Of a DNA stretch of 64,000 nt, positions 29,419 to 38,327 are shown piece after piece. A program made the position numbers and the translations under genes. This stretch comes from an uncultured Paraburkholderia sp. (GTDB taxonomy: Bacteria; Pseudomonadota; Gammaproteobacteria; Burkholderiales; Burkholderiaceae), in NCBI GenBank assembly GCA_940746715.1, contig CALNWN010000002.1, positions 434,001-498,000 on the forward strand. The letters run 5' to 3'. The notes beneath the pieces were generated by a model. It saw only the letters and a list, made by a program, of their open reading frames with translations. It was not told where the DNA came from and did no database searches. Numbering within the stretch: the stretch's first letter is position 1; every line of letters begins with the position of its first letter.

Positions 29419-29438
29419 TTTTTCTGAATCGGGCCTTG

Positions 29439-29744
29439 ATGGACTTCCTTTCCGCTGGCGTAGGCGGCGCAGTCGCCACTGGTGTTTTTTCTGTCTTCGG
29501 ATGGGTGCTGAAGCGCTCGATAGCGCAACTGGACGAAAAGATGCGATCGCACGATGAAGCACTAAAGGCGCAGAGCAAGGAAATCGCCGATTACAAGCTA
29601 CACGTCGCCGAGACATACGCGCCAAACGCTGCGATGGAAAAGGCGATGGACCGGTTCAGCAAGTCTATCGATGCCGTCTTCAAGAAGTTGGAATCGATGG
29701 ATGAGAAGTTCGACCGCCGGCTGGATTCGAAAGCCGACAAGTAA
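29439..29744 (+). CDS. Small phage membrane protein with coiled coil (holin or spanin candidate)
   Basis: An intact 101-residue protein starting at ATG 29439. One N-terminal membrane segment (GVGGAVATGVFSVFGWVL) is followed by a charged coiled coil (QLDEKMRSHDEALKAQSKE and KLESMDEKFDRRLDSK). It directly precedes the endolysin gene, so a lysis role (holin-like or i-spanin-like) is the natural guess, but a single helix plus long coiled coil is not diagnostic. Confidence 0.55.
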   Translation: MDFLSAGVGGAVATGVFSVFGWVLKRSIAQLDEKMRSHDEALKAQSKEIADYKLHVAETYAPNAAMEKAMDRFSKSIDAVFKKLESMDEKFDRRLDSKADK

Positions 29745-29746
29745 CC

Positions 29747-29770
29747 AACCCGCCTAGAGCGGGTTTTTTA
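29747..29770 (+). terminator. Intrinsic terminator before the endolysin gene
   Basis: AACCCGC, loop CTAGA, GCGGGTT, then TTTTA. It ends 13 bp before the endolysin ATG. Confidence 0.8.
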
Positions 29771-29782
29771 TTGGGCGCTCAC

Positions 29783-30235
29783 ATGACCCCTCAAGACTTC
29801 ATTGCCTCCATCTCGCCGGCAGCGAAAGCATCCGCAGAAGTCACAAAGATCCCTGCCAGCTTCACGGTTGCTCAAGCAGCTCTCGAATCGGCGTGGGGCG
29901 CGCATTGTCCCGGCTACTACAACCTGTTCGGCATCAAGGCCGATCCGTCGTGGAAAGAGCCCGTCACGTCCCAGATCACGAATGAAGTCGTCAACGGCAA
30001 GACGATCACGATCACGGCGAAATTTCGCGCTTATCCCGACTGGCTGGGCTCGATCAACGACCACGCCCAATTCCTGTTGACGAACAAGCGGTATCAGCCG
30101 GCGTTCGCTTATACGACTGGCGCCCTCTTCGCTCAGGCTGTGGCCGCGGCGGGCTATGCGACCGATCCGCTATACGCGCAAAAGATCGTCTCGATCATCA
30201 AGAAGCACGGCCTTTCGGCGCTCGACATGGCTTGA
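29783..30235 (+). CDS. Phage endolysin, glucosaminidase (GH73/FlgJ-like)
   Basis: An intact 150-residue enzyme. MTPQDFIASISPAAKASAEV is followed by the GH73 signature FTVAQAALESAWG, where the Glu of ALESAWG is the expected catalytic acid, then YYNLFGIKADPSWK and a C-terminal YQPAFAYTTGALFAQAV segment as in FlgJ. It cleaves peptidoglycan glycan strands at the end of the lytic cycle. No signal peptide, so it would need a holin. ATG 29783 gives the family N-terminus. Confidence 0.85.
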   Translation: MTPQDFIASISPAAKASAEVTKIPASFTVAQAALESAWGAHCPGYYNLFGIKADPSWKEPVTSQITNEVVNGKTITITAKFRAYPDWLGSINDHAQFLLTNKRYQPAFAYTTGALFAQAVAAAGYATDPLYAQKIVSIIKKHGLSALDMA

Positions 30236-30318
30236 ATATCCGCCCCACAGCTATTCCGCATTTATCCGCATCTCGGCTAAACGCCAAATACAGCCGATAG
30301 GCTGTTCACAGGATTCTC

Positions 30319-30738
30319 ATGGCCATCACGACAAACTCGGGCGTTGGCTCCTTCATCTTCACAATTAAACAGGGCGGCGATTTCTCGCTGTCGATGACCT
30401 AGCTTGATGACAATGGCGCGCCGATGAACCTGACGGGCTATTCCATGGCCCTGTCGATTGCGCGCGGCGTTGGGCTAACTCCGATGCTGACCGTCTCGAG
30501 CGCAGCGTCAACGGGTAGCCGGATCGTTCTCGGCAGCACCGCAGGAACTATCAACGTCATTATCGCCGACGCAGATACCTCGGCACTCACGTCAACCGGC
30601 CTGCCTTCCCTGCCCACGCTGACGAACTATCCCGTTTTCAAACTCGGGCTCTACGACCTGAAATACACCGACCCGAGTGGGAATGTGGGCTATCTGCTCG
30701 AGGGAATCGTTTCGCTTGATCCGAGGACGACTGTATGA
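30319..30738 (+). pseudogene. Phage structural/fibre-associated protein with amber codon 28
   Basis: ATG 30319 reads MAITTNSGVGSFIFTIKQGG to SLSMT and then TAG (30400-30402); the frame continues cleanly as LDDNGAPMNLTGYSMALSIA to 30738. The stop probably replaced a Trp codon (TGG). The fold looks like a small beta-sandwich tail protein; I cannot name the family. It overlaps the next gene by 4 bp (ATGA). Confidence 0.6.
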
Positions 30739-31200
30739 GCTCGCTATCCATCAGCGTGAATGGCGGGACGACGCAGGTTGTGCAACTCGGCACGCTGAGC
30801 GCCGCGGTCAATCAGCAGATCACGCAGGCTGTCTCGGCTTCGGCTGCTAGCGCTACTGCAGCAGCGGCAAGCGCATCCAGTGCTTCGTCGACCGTGAGCG
30901 CAGCACTCGCCGCGCTACTGCCGCAAAACCTTCTGGAATGGTCGTATGCGAGCGCCTTCCGGCTTGTTTCTGCGACGCGCGATGCCAATGAGGCGATCGT
31001 TACCGCAAGCCATCGTCTGGCCGGATGGCGGAACCGGAACATTCACGACCGACACCGCAAGCACCGCGTTCCCGGGCGCTATCGACGCATGGCACGCGAC
31101 CTACGTCAACGGAAACGTGACGCACACGGTCACTCAGCCTGCCGTCACTCGAGACTCTAACGGCGCCGTTACGGCTCAGCCTGCCATCACCATCACTTGA
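30735..31200 (+). pseudogene. Alanine/serine-rich phage fibre-associated protein, frameshifted
   Basis: ATG 30735 starts MSSLSISVNGGTTQVVQLG and runs through an Ala/Ser coiled stalk (SASAASATAAAASASSASST). The frame changes near 31010; the downstream part reads WPDGGTGTFTTDTASTAFPG and ends AQPAITIT at 31200. Such a stalk plus beta-tip is typical of short fibre or decoration proteins. Function unknown. Confidence 0.5.
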
Positions 31201-31208
31201 GGTAACAC

Positions 31209-31671
31209 ATGGGGATTCTTGACGCGCCGAGTCTCAGCAAATCAGTCGGCGATGGGCGCTATGCGCCGTTGACTGTTACCCGATTGCATGAGAACGCAGT
31301 CGCAGCGCTGGGCGACAGCCGAACTGACATGGTATCGGACGCCTTCATCTCGACGGCTCCCACCATTACACAGTTTGCGGCCAATGGATATATCAACTGG
31401 GCCCGCTTCCTGTCGGGCCAGCGATTCCATTTCGATGACACGCTGAACTTCGGCAAGTCGGGTGACACCATCGCCCAAGCCGCAGCGCGCGTGCCGAACG
31501 TGATTGCGTCGGGTGTTAGTCGCTGCTTCGTGCTGATCGGAACGAACGACCTCGCGATCACGCCCATTGCAAACGATGATCGACCAGTGGACGAATCAGA
31601 TCATCATCCCGCTTCAGAAGGCCGGTATCCAGCCGATCGTCATTCTTGAATACTCTCGCGCGATCGCATGA
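31209..31671 (+). pseudogene. Truncated phage SGNH (GDSL-like) hydrolase/tail spike
   Basis: ATG 31209 (GAGGTAACAC upstream) encodes an N-terminal attachment segment (SLSKSVGDGRYAPLTVT) and the SGNH blocks I (VAALGDSRTDM, Ser nucleophile) and III (VLIGTNDLA). The frame shifts near 31580; the neighbouring frame (MIDQWTNQIIIPLQKAGIQP) continues to the prophage edge at 31652, where flhC sequence begins. The C-terminal Asp-x-x-His block is absent. Esterases of this type deacetylate surface polysaccharides during adsorption. Confidence 0.6.
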
Positions 31672-32120
31672 TCCGCCTGTATCGCGAGGTGAAGGGCGTA
31701 TCGCCGCCCAAGGGCATGCTGCCGTTTTCGGCGGACTGGTACATGACGTGGCTCGCGAACATTCACGCTTCGCTGTTCTACAACACCTACCTGTTCCTCA
31801 AGAACGAAGCGCGCTGCTCCCATCTGGACGCGCTGACGAAGGGATACCGGCTGTATCTGGAGCACTGCAAGCACAGCGAAACCGAACCGGTGCTGGACTT
31901 GACGCGCGCCTGGACGCTGGTGCGTTTCTTCGACGCCGACATTCTGCAGTTGACGAAGTGCTGCCGTTGCACCGGCAAGTTCGTCGCGCATAAGCACGAT
32001 TTGCAGCACAACGTGGTGTGCGGCGCATGCCAGTCGCCGTCGCGCGCCGGCAAGACAAAGAAGGCCGCAGCGGATCGCCAGGAAGCCATCGAAGCCACCC
32101 AGGTCGCCGAAGCCGCCTGA
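31653..32120 (+). pseudogene. flhC: Flagellar master regulator FlhC, 5'-truncated by the prophage
   Basis: From 31653 the frame reads LSRDRMIRLYREVKG, then GMLPFSADWYMTWLANIHAS, a long helical body, and the zinc-binding tail CCRCTGKF ... VCGACQSPSRAGKT. FlhC with FlhD activates the flagellar cascade. Comparison with the family suggests about 36 N-terminal residues are lost, together with flhD, which should lie immediately upstream, and the motAB genes that normally follow. An internal ATG at 31668 could start translation, but without FlhD no function is expected. Confidence 0.9.
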
Positions 32121-32183
32121 GAGACGACTCGCCTCATTCACGATAAGGGCTGGTCCGCCCGATTCGTACCGAAGCCTTGAATT

Positions 32184-32220
32184 AAAGTCCGCGCAGAACA
32201 CTGTCTGCGCGGACTTTTTT
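32184..32220 (+). terminator. Strong intrinsic terminator after flhC
   Basis: A perfect 14-bp stem (AAAGTCCGCGCAGA and its complement) with loop ACACTG, whose 3' arm runs into a T-tract (TTTTTT). It lies 64 bp after the flhC stop. Confidence 0.9.
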
Positions 32221-32274
32221 GTTTCAGCGGCGCGCGATAGCTACCGGACGTGCGCCCGCGCCCGCGTGCGCACC

Positions 32275-33603
32275 CTAGCCCACCAGCCCCGCCGCCTGCA
32301 CGACGAGCCAGAGGTTCGCTGCGGTAATCACCGCAAAGAGCGTCCACGCGACTACCTTTGTCAGCAGGGTATTCGCGAATTCGCCCATCAGCGCACGGTC
32401 GCCTGTCATGCGAATGAGCGGATACAGTGCGAACGGCAATTGCAGGCTCAGCACCACCTGGCTCGCGACGAGCAGCTTGCCGACCTCGCCGGTGCCCATC
32501 ATCTGCACGCCGATCAGCGCGGGAATCAGCGCGAGCGCGCGCGTGATGAAGCGCCGCTGCCAGCAGGGAATCTTCAGCTTCAGGAAGCCTTCCATGATCA
32601 CCTAGCCCGCCACCGTACCCGTGAAGGTGGAGCTTTGCCCCGATGCCAGCAGCGTGATCGCGAACAGCACCGCCGCGAAACCGGTGCCGACAATCGGCGC
32701 GAGCAGTTTGTAGGCGTCCTCGATTTCGGTGACCTGAGTATGGCCGGTCGCATGAAACGCGGCCGCCGCGAGAATCAGGATCGCCATGTTGATCATCAGC
32801 GCGAGCAGCAGCGAGACGATCGTGTCGAGGCGCGACATGCCGATAGCGGAGCCGATGCTCGCGGAATCGCGCTTGACCGCGCGCGTCTGCACGATCGACG
32901 AATGCAGATACAGGTTATGCGGCATCACAGTCGCGCCGAGAATGCCGATGGCGAGATACAACGGCTCGCGCGAATTGAGCGCCTGCCACGACGGAATCAG
33001 CCCTTGCGCGACCGACGGCCAATCCGGCTTCACCAGGGCCAGCTCGACCACATAACCTATGCCGATGGTCGCAATCAGACCGAGCATGATCGCTTCGAGA
33101 TCGCGAAAATTTTTGCCCTTCAGGCCGAGCACGATCAGCGTGTCGAATGCGGTGAGCAGCACGCCTGTAGTCAACGAGCATTTGAAGAGCAGATGAAAAG
33201 CGAGCGCGCCGCCGAGCACTTCCGCGAGATCGCACGCAATGATCGACAGCTCCGCCAACAGCCATTGAAATCGCGCGACGGCAGGCGAATAACGCGCTCG
33301 CGATAACTCGGCAAGATCGCGCCCCGTGACGATGCCAAGACGCATGCTCAGACATTGCAGCGCCATTGCGGCGAAACTGGAGAGCATGACGACGAACAGC
33401 AGGCTATAGCCGTAACGCGAGCCGGCTTCGATATCGGTCGCCCAGTTGCCCGGGTCCATATAGCCGATCGAAACCAGCAGGCCGGGGCCAACGAACTGCA
33501 GGATCTTCTTCCAGAAAGGCGCGCCTTGCGAGACGGCGACCGTGCCTTGCACCTCGGATGGGCAAAAGGGCGCCGTTGCCGTGGTCGGTAGTTTGAACTG
33601 CAA
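32275..33603 (-). pseudogene. mntH: NRAMP-family Mn2+/H+ symporter MntH with one premature amber codon
   Basis: ATG 33603 to TAG 32275 would give about 442 residues with the NRAMP hallmarks: GPGLLVSIGYMDPGNWATDI (helix 1 DPGN metal site), CDLAEVLGGALAF, and GATVMPHNLYLHSSIV (helix 6 MPH site). The only lesion is TAG at 32602-32604 in TGTVAG-stop-VIMEGFL, where the family has Gln (CAG). The truncated protein of 333 residues would lack the last helices. This is a very young pseudogene, or a gene still read through at low level. Confidence 0.85.
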
Positions 33604-33663
33604 TCCGGGAGTCTCTCGAGGGAAATAAAAGCGCGGCGCAGAGGGGCTGCGCCGCGGACCGCC

Positions 33664-34863
33664 TCAAGTGTACAAAGAAACTTCCGGCAATGTCCCGCTC
33701 AGTGCATAACGACCGACGTCGCGCACGCGATAGTCGAGTGGATCGTGCAGCGTGTGCACGCGCGCGTTGCGCCAGAAGCGGTCCAGTGCGAGCGGTCCGT
33801 GCGTGGCGCGCGCGCCGCAGGCGTCGAACAGTTTTTCGCTGACGTCGAGCGCCGCACGGTGCGCGACAATTTTCGCTTCCGATGTGGCGAGCGCCACATG
33901 CGCACGCGCTTGCGCGGAAAGCGCCGGGCCTTCGCGCCATGCGGCATCGAGCGCGTGCGCGGCGCGCACCGCCAACGCCTCCGCACTCACCGCCTGGATG
34001 CGCATTTCGCCGAAACGCTGGATCAGATACGGATCGTCGGTTGCTTTCGCCACGCCCGAGTTCAGCCACGGTTTGCCGTATTGCGTGACGTAGGCGCGCG
34101 CTTCGTCGAGCGCGCCTTGCGCGATACCCACGAACAGGTTCGTCATGACCTGCTGCGAGACGAGCGTGCGCAAACTCGCGTACGGTGTATCGGCGCGTTG
34201 CAGCATTTCGTCGGGCTCGACCCGGACCTGCGTGAAAGAAACGCTGCCGCTGTCGGTCTGCCGCTGGCCGATCGGATTCCAGTCTTCATTGACCGTGATG
34301 CCCTCGCGCGTGGTCGGCACCGCTGCAAACACGGCATTGCCCGAGAGCGGGTCTTGCGCGGAAACCGTCATCATCTGCGAGCCGCGCGTGCCGGAGCAGA
34401 AGCCCTTCTGACCATTCAGAAGATAGCCGCCGTCGCCGGTTGCAGTCGCCACGAGGCGCGTATCGAGCGGATTGACCGCCTTGCCCCACCAGCGCTCCTT
34501 GACCGTGCCGCGCAGGTAACGCTCGCGCTGCTCGGCGTTGCCCCAGACATGGATGCTCACTTCCTGCAGGAACGTGAAGCCGAGCAGATGCGCAAGCGCG
34601 CTGTCGACCTGCGCGATCTTGCGAATGATCTCGTAGATGTCCGGCCATGACGCGCCTTCGCCGCCGAACTCGCGCGGCACGGCGAGCGTGAGCAAGCCGG
34701 CGTCGGCGATCCACTGCTTTTCCTGCGCGGCGTGGCCGCCCGCAAGATCGCGTTGCGCGGCGCTCGCATGCAATGCCTCGAGCAGGCCGGCGAGATCGCG
34801 CACTGCCGGCGCGGCGGACGCCTCGCGCGTTTGCAGCGTCGCGGGGTGGCCAGGATCGTTCAT
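33664..34863 (-). CDS. SfnB/DszC-like acyl-CoA dehydrogenase-family flavin monooxygenase
   Basis: An intact 399-residue protein from ATG 34863. It has the acyl-CoA dehydrogenase fold (AGLLTLAVPREFGGEGASWP; QKGFCSGTRGSQMMTVSAQ) but lacks a recognisable catalytic Glu block of dehydrogenases and resembles the SfnB/DszC branch that uses FMNH2 to oxidise sulfur compounds. It is in the same orientation as metI, metN and an LLM monooxygenase, a sulfur-scavenging context. The substrate (sulfone, sulfonate or thioether) cannot be read from sequence. Confidence 0.75.
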   Translation of the reverse strand: MNDPGHPATLQTREASAAPAVRDLAGLLEALHASAAQRDLAGGHAAQEKQWIADAGLLTLAVPREFGGEGASWPDIYEIIRKIAQVDSALAHLLGFTFLQEVSIHVWGNAEQRERYLRGTVKERWWGKAVNPLDTRLVATATGDGGYLLNGQKGFCSGTRGSQMMTVSAQDPLSGNAVFAAVPTTREGITVNEDWNPIGQRQTDSGSVSFTQVRVEPDEMLQRADTPYASLRTLVSQQVMTNLFVGIAQGALDEARAYVTQYGKPWLNSGVAKATDDPYLIQRFGEMRIQAVSAEALAVRAAHALDAAWREGPALSAQARAHVALATSEAKIVAHRAALDVSEKLFDACGARATHGPLALDRFWRNARVHTLHDPLDYRVRDVGRYALSGTLPEVSLYT

Positions 34864-35061
34864 GCTGTATCCACGTGATGATGTGTTGAGGGAGGACGAG
34901 CAATGCGAAGGCGCCAGGCGCGAAGCGCGCTGCCGCCGTCCAGCAGGTTTCATGATAGGCGGTGATGCCGTCGACCGATAGGAGCGGCGGTATTCGTCAT
35001 GCAAAAAAGCATTGCGTAGCGGCCGGCACGAGATGGCAGGCCATGCGCGCTGCGCGCGACA

Positions 35062-35718
35062 TCACGCCCGCTGCGCGAGCCGCCGCACGAAGCGGTCGCC
35101 CACCAGCTGCACCGTGGTCACGATTGCAATGAGCAGCACGATCACGGTGACCATCACCGTCGTATCGAAACGCTGATAGCCGTAGCGGATCGCCAGATCG
35201 CCCAGGCCGCCCGCGCCGACCGCGCCCGCCATCGCGGAAGAGCCGATCATCGCGACCACCGTAATCGTGAAGCCGCCGACAATGCCGGGCAGCGCCTCGG
35301 GCAACAGCACATGCCAGATGATGTGCCGGCGCTGCGCACCTATTGCCTGCGCCGCTTCGATCAAGCCTCGGTCCACTTCGCGCAGACTCACCTCGGCCAC
35401 GCGCGCGAGAAACGGAATCGCGGCAATGCTGAGCGGCACCACGGCCGCCCATACGTCGATGGTCGTGCCGATCAGCAAGCGCGTGAGCGGCAGCAGCGCG
35501 ACGCGCAAAATGATGAACGGCGTCGAGCGGAATGCATTGACGAGCGCGCCGAGCGTGCTGTTCACCGCGCGCTTTTCGAAGATGCCGCCGCGCGTGGTGG
35601 TGACCAGCACGAGCGCCAACGGAATGCCGACGAGCGCCGCGATCAGCGCGGATACGCCGACCATCACCACCGTATCGCGTATCGCACCGACAAGTTCGGA
35701 CAGCCAGAGATCAGACAT
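35062..35718 (-). CDS. metI: MetI-type ABC transporter permease
   Basis: An intact 218-residue inner membrane protein with about five helices (TVVMVGVSALIAALVGIPLA; AVVPLSIAAIPFLARVAEVS) and the coupling-helix EAA motif region GLIEAAQAIGAQRRHIIWHV that contacts the ATPase. It belongs to the methionine/MetI importer group. Its ATG overlaps the stop of metN (ATGTCTGA), so the genes were co-translated. Its partners are broken: metN is frameshifted and the metQ-like binding protein is a fusion remnant. Confidence 0.85.
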   Translation of the reverse strand: MSDLWLSELVGAIRDTVVMVGVSALIAALVGIPLALVLVTTTRGGIFEKRAVNSTLGALVNAFRSTPFIILRVALLPLTRLLIGTTIDVWAAVVPLSIAAIPFLARVAEVSLREVDRGLIEAAQAIGAQRRHIIWHVLLPEALPGIVGGFTITVVAMIGSSAMAGAVGAGGLGDLAIRYGYQRFDTTVMVTVIVLLIAIVTTVQLVGDRFVRRLAQRA

Positions 35719-36867
35719 AGCCCAGCACCTCCACATGATTCGCGTGGCCGCGCGCGTTCGAGCAACGCGGCAACCTGCGCCTGGACGGCGGCACGCCCGC
35801 TCGCACGCACCTCGGCGTACACAATGAGGCGCCCTTGTGCGTGTCCCTGAATCCGGTCGATGCCGCCATGCACGAAACTCACGCTGCTGTCCCCGGTACT
35901 CAGCGCACGCGCGAGGGCGGCGAGGTCGGGGTCGCGTGCAGCCTCGCCGGTGAAACGTACGTCGAGCAGCACGCGGGCCTCGGCTGGAGCGATCCCGGCG
36001 AGCGGCTTCACGCGCTCGGCAAGATCCGCAGGCAAGTCGTGCACCAGCGTGCGCCACAACGCTCGCGTCGCATCGTGCTGCGGATCGCCGAATACGCGCC
36101 ACACAGGACCCGTTTCGACCACGCGCCCGCGCTCGATCACGGCGACCGTATCGCACACCTCACGAATCACCTGCATTTCATGCGTAATCAGCACGACGGT
36201 CAGATTCAACCGCCGGTTGATGTCGCGCAACAGAGCGAGAATCGCTTGCGTCGTTTCGGGATCGAGTGCGGACGTGGCCTCGTCGCAAAGCAGGATGTCC
36301 GGGTCCGTGACGAGCGCGCGCAATGCCGACGCGCTGCTTCTGCCCGCCCGACAGTCTCGCCGGATAAGCATCGCGCTTCGCCGCCAGCCCGACGAGTTCG
36401 AGCAGCGCATCGACTTTTTTGTCGATGGCGGCTTTCGGCACGCCGGCAATCCTGAGCGGCAATGCAATGTTCTCCCGCACGGTCTTCGCGGACAGCAGAT
36501 TGAAGTGCTGAAACACCATGCCGATGCGCCGGCGCAGCGCAACCAGCCCGCGTTCGTCGAGTTCGCCGACATTCACGCCGTTCACGGTCACCGCGCCTGA
36601 GCTCGGTTTCTCGAGTCCATTGACAAGGCGCAGCAGCGTCGACTTTCCCGCGCCGCTGCGGCCGATGATGCCGAACACTTCGCCGCGCGCGACGTTCAAC
36701 GTCACGTCCGCGAGCACCGCGGTCGAAGCGCCGCGTGCGCCGGCAAACACTTTACCCACATTGTCGAAGACGACAGCCGCCTCGGTCGGCGCTGCATTGG
36801 AACGCTCATCAACTGTCAGCGACAGCGCGTCCTCAATAAACTGCGGCACGTCGAAAAGAGTGGCCAT
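35711..36867 (-). pseudogene. metN: MetN-type ABC transporter ATPase, two frameshifts
   Basis: ATG 36867 begins [20 protein letters not shown]. Walker A ([11 protein letters not shown]) and the signature [14 protein letters not shown] are intact, then the frame breaks at 36313-36321 where a GCGCGCGC tract has lost two bases. Walker B ([13 protein letters not shown]), the H-loop (VLITHEM) and the C-terminal ACT-like NIL domain follow in another frame. A second shift near 35750 hides the native end (HANHVEVLGYV). The ATPase is therefore dead although every motif survives. Confidence 0.88.
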
Positions 36868-36880
36868 GGCTTTACTCCTG

Positions 36881-38287
36881 TCAGGCTTCCACGATTTGCT
36901 TAACGCCGTTTTCCAGCGGACGACGATGCCGCGCGCCGGCATGCGCATCCGGCAAACGCGCGCGGCCGGCGCCGAACAGCTTCTCGCGCAGCGTCGGCGC
37001 GGGGTCGTAATCTTCCTTGTAGACGCCGCGGTTTTGCAGTTCGGGCACAACCAAATCCACGAAATCCTCGAACGACTCCGGCATGACCGTGCGGGTCAGA
37101 TTGAAACCGTCCACGCCGGCCTCTTCGATCCACGACACGAGTTCGTCCGCAATCTGCTGCGGCGAGCCGACCACCGGTTTCGCGCGGCCGCCGAGCGTCA
37201 TCTGCTCCAGTACCTTGGGCTTGGTCCACACGCCACTCACGCTCTTTTTGGAAATGGCCTCGACTGCGGATTGCATCGAATCCGTCTTCACATACGAGAT
37301 CGGCTCGTCCAGTTCGTACTGCGAAAAATCGATACCGGTCGAGCTTGAAAAATGCGCGATCCCGCCTTCGGCGCTCGCATAGCGCCGGTACTCCTGGAAT
37401 TTTTCCTGCGCGGCACGCTCCGTCTCGCCGACCACGACGGTGATGCCCGCGAAGATCTTGATGTCGTCCGGCGCACGCCCAAAGCTCACCGCACGGGCGC
37501 GAATGTCGTCGACAATGGAACGCGTCAACGGCTTGTTCTGCCCGCCGACAAAGACACATTCCGCATGACGTGCCGCAAAATCCACGCCGCGGCTGGAAGA
37601 ACCCGCCTGGTACAAAACGGGCGTGCGTTGCGGGGAAGGCTCGCTCAGGTGAATCGCGTCGAGCGAATAATAGGGACCGTCGTGCTTCACGCGATGCACC
37701 TTGCCCGGCTGAGTAAAAATGCGCGCCGTGCGGTCGCGCACCACGGCATCGTCTTCCCAGCTCTGCTCCCAGAGCTTATAGACCACGTCCATATAGTCGT
37801 CAGCGCGATCATAGCGGTCGTCATGACTGATCTGCTGCGCGAGACCCATGCCGCGCGCGGCGCTGTCGAGATAACCCGTCACGATGTTCCAGCCGACGCG
37901 GCCCTTCGTGAGGTGATCGAGTGTGGACATGCGGCGCGCGAACAGATACGGCGGCTCGTACGTCAGATTCGACGTGACGCCGAAGCCGATATGCCGCGTC
38001 ACGTGCGCCATGGCCGGCACGATGAGCGCCGGATCGTTGATCGGAATCTGCACGGCTTCGCGCAAGGGCGTGTCGGGGCCGCCCTCGTATACGTCGTACA
38101 CGCCGACTATATCCGCGAGAAAAATGCCGTCGAACTTACCGCGTTCGAGCGTTTGCGCAAGACTGGTCCAGTAGTCGAGGTCCGTGTAGTGCGCCGAGCG
38201 GTCTCGCGGATGCGTCCACAAACCGTGATTGATGTGACCCACCGCGTTCATGTTGAACGCGTTCAGCAGGATCTTTTTCTTCGGCAT
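36881..38287 (-). CDS. LLM-class flavin-dependent monooxygenase (NtaA/SnaA/DszA family)
   Basis: An intact 468-residue bacterial luciferase-like enzyme, FMNH2-dependent. It starts [20 protein letters not shown] and has the family blocks [40 protein letters not shown] and [20 protein letters not shown]. Family members oxidise nitrilotriacetate, dibenzothiophene sulfone or related compounds. Location between a metN-type ATPase gene and a metQ-type remnant suggests oxidation of an imported organosulfur compound. A separate flavin reductase would be needed; none is in the window. Confidence 0.85.
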   Translation of the reverse strand: MPKKKILLNAFNMNAVGHINHGLWTHPRDRSAHYTDLDYWTSLAQTLERGKFDGIFLADIVGVYDVYEGGPDTPLREAVQIPINDPALIVPAMAHVTRHIGFGVTSNLTYEPPYLFARRMSTLDHLTKGRVGWNIVTGYLDSAARGMGLAQQISHDDRYDRADDYMDVVYKLWEQSWEDDAVVRDRTARIFTQPGKVHRVKHDGPYYSLDAIHLSEPSPQRTPVLYQAGSSSRGVDFAARHAECVFVGGQNKPLTRSIVDDIRARAVSFGRAPDDIKIFAGITVVVGETERAAQEKFQEYRRYASAEGGIAHFSSSTGIDFSQYELDEPISYVKTDSMQSAVEAISKKSVSGVWTKPKVLEQMTLGGRAKPVVGSPQQIADELVSWIEEAGVDGFNLTRTVMPESFEDFVDLVVPELQNRGVYKEDYDPAPTLREKLFGAGRARLPDAHAGARHRRPLENGVKQIVEA

Positions 38288-38327
38288 AAGCTGGGTCCTG
38301 TCGTTCGTTCAGCACGAAAGTCGCCGC

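Larger units (their letters stand above)
19338..31652. mobile_element. Defective prophage: tail, fibre, conversion and lysis module only
   Basis: About 12.3 kb of contiguous phage genes: LysM-like remnant, hub (GpD-like), spike (GpV-like), Gp25-like wedge, baseplate J, tail protein I, fibre, chaperone, acyltransferase, outer membrane protein, regulator, P63C protein, small membrane protein, endolysin and fibre-associated genes. The set indicates a contractile-tail (myovirus) phage. No integrase, terminase, portal, capsid or replication gene is present. GC and codon use are lower than in the flanks, most strongly at 25.8-26.9 kb. The flanks are two unrelated truncated host genes and no flanking direct repeat was found, so this is a remnant left by deletion rather than a simple insertion. 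Confidence 0.85.

Noticed and set aside
19338..31652. Functional tailocin (phage-tail bacteriocin) derived from the tail module
   Set aside because: Sheath, tube and tape-measure genes are absent and the hub, J, I and fibre genes are broken, so no particle could be built from this locus.
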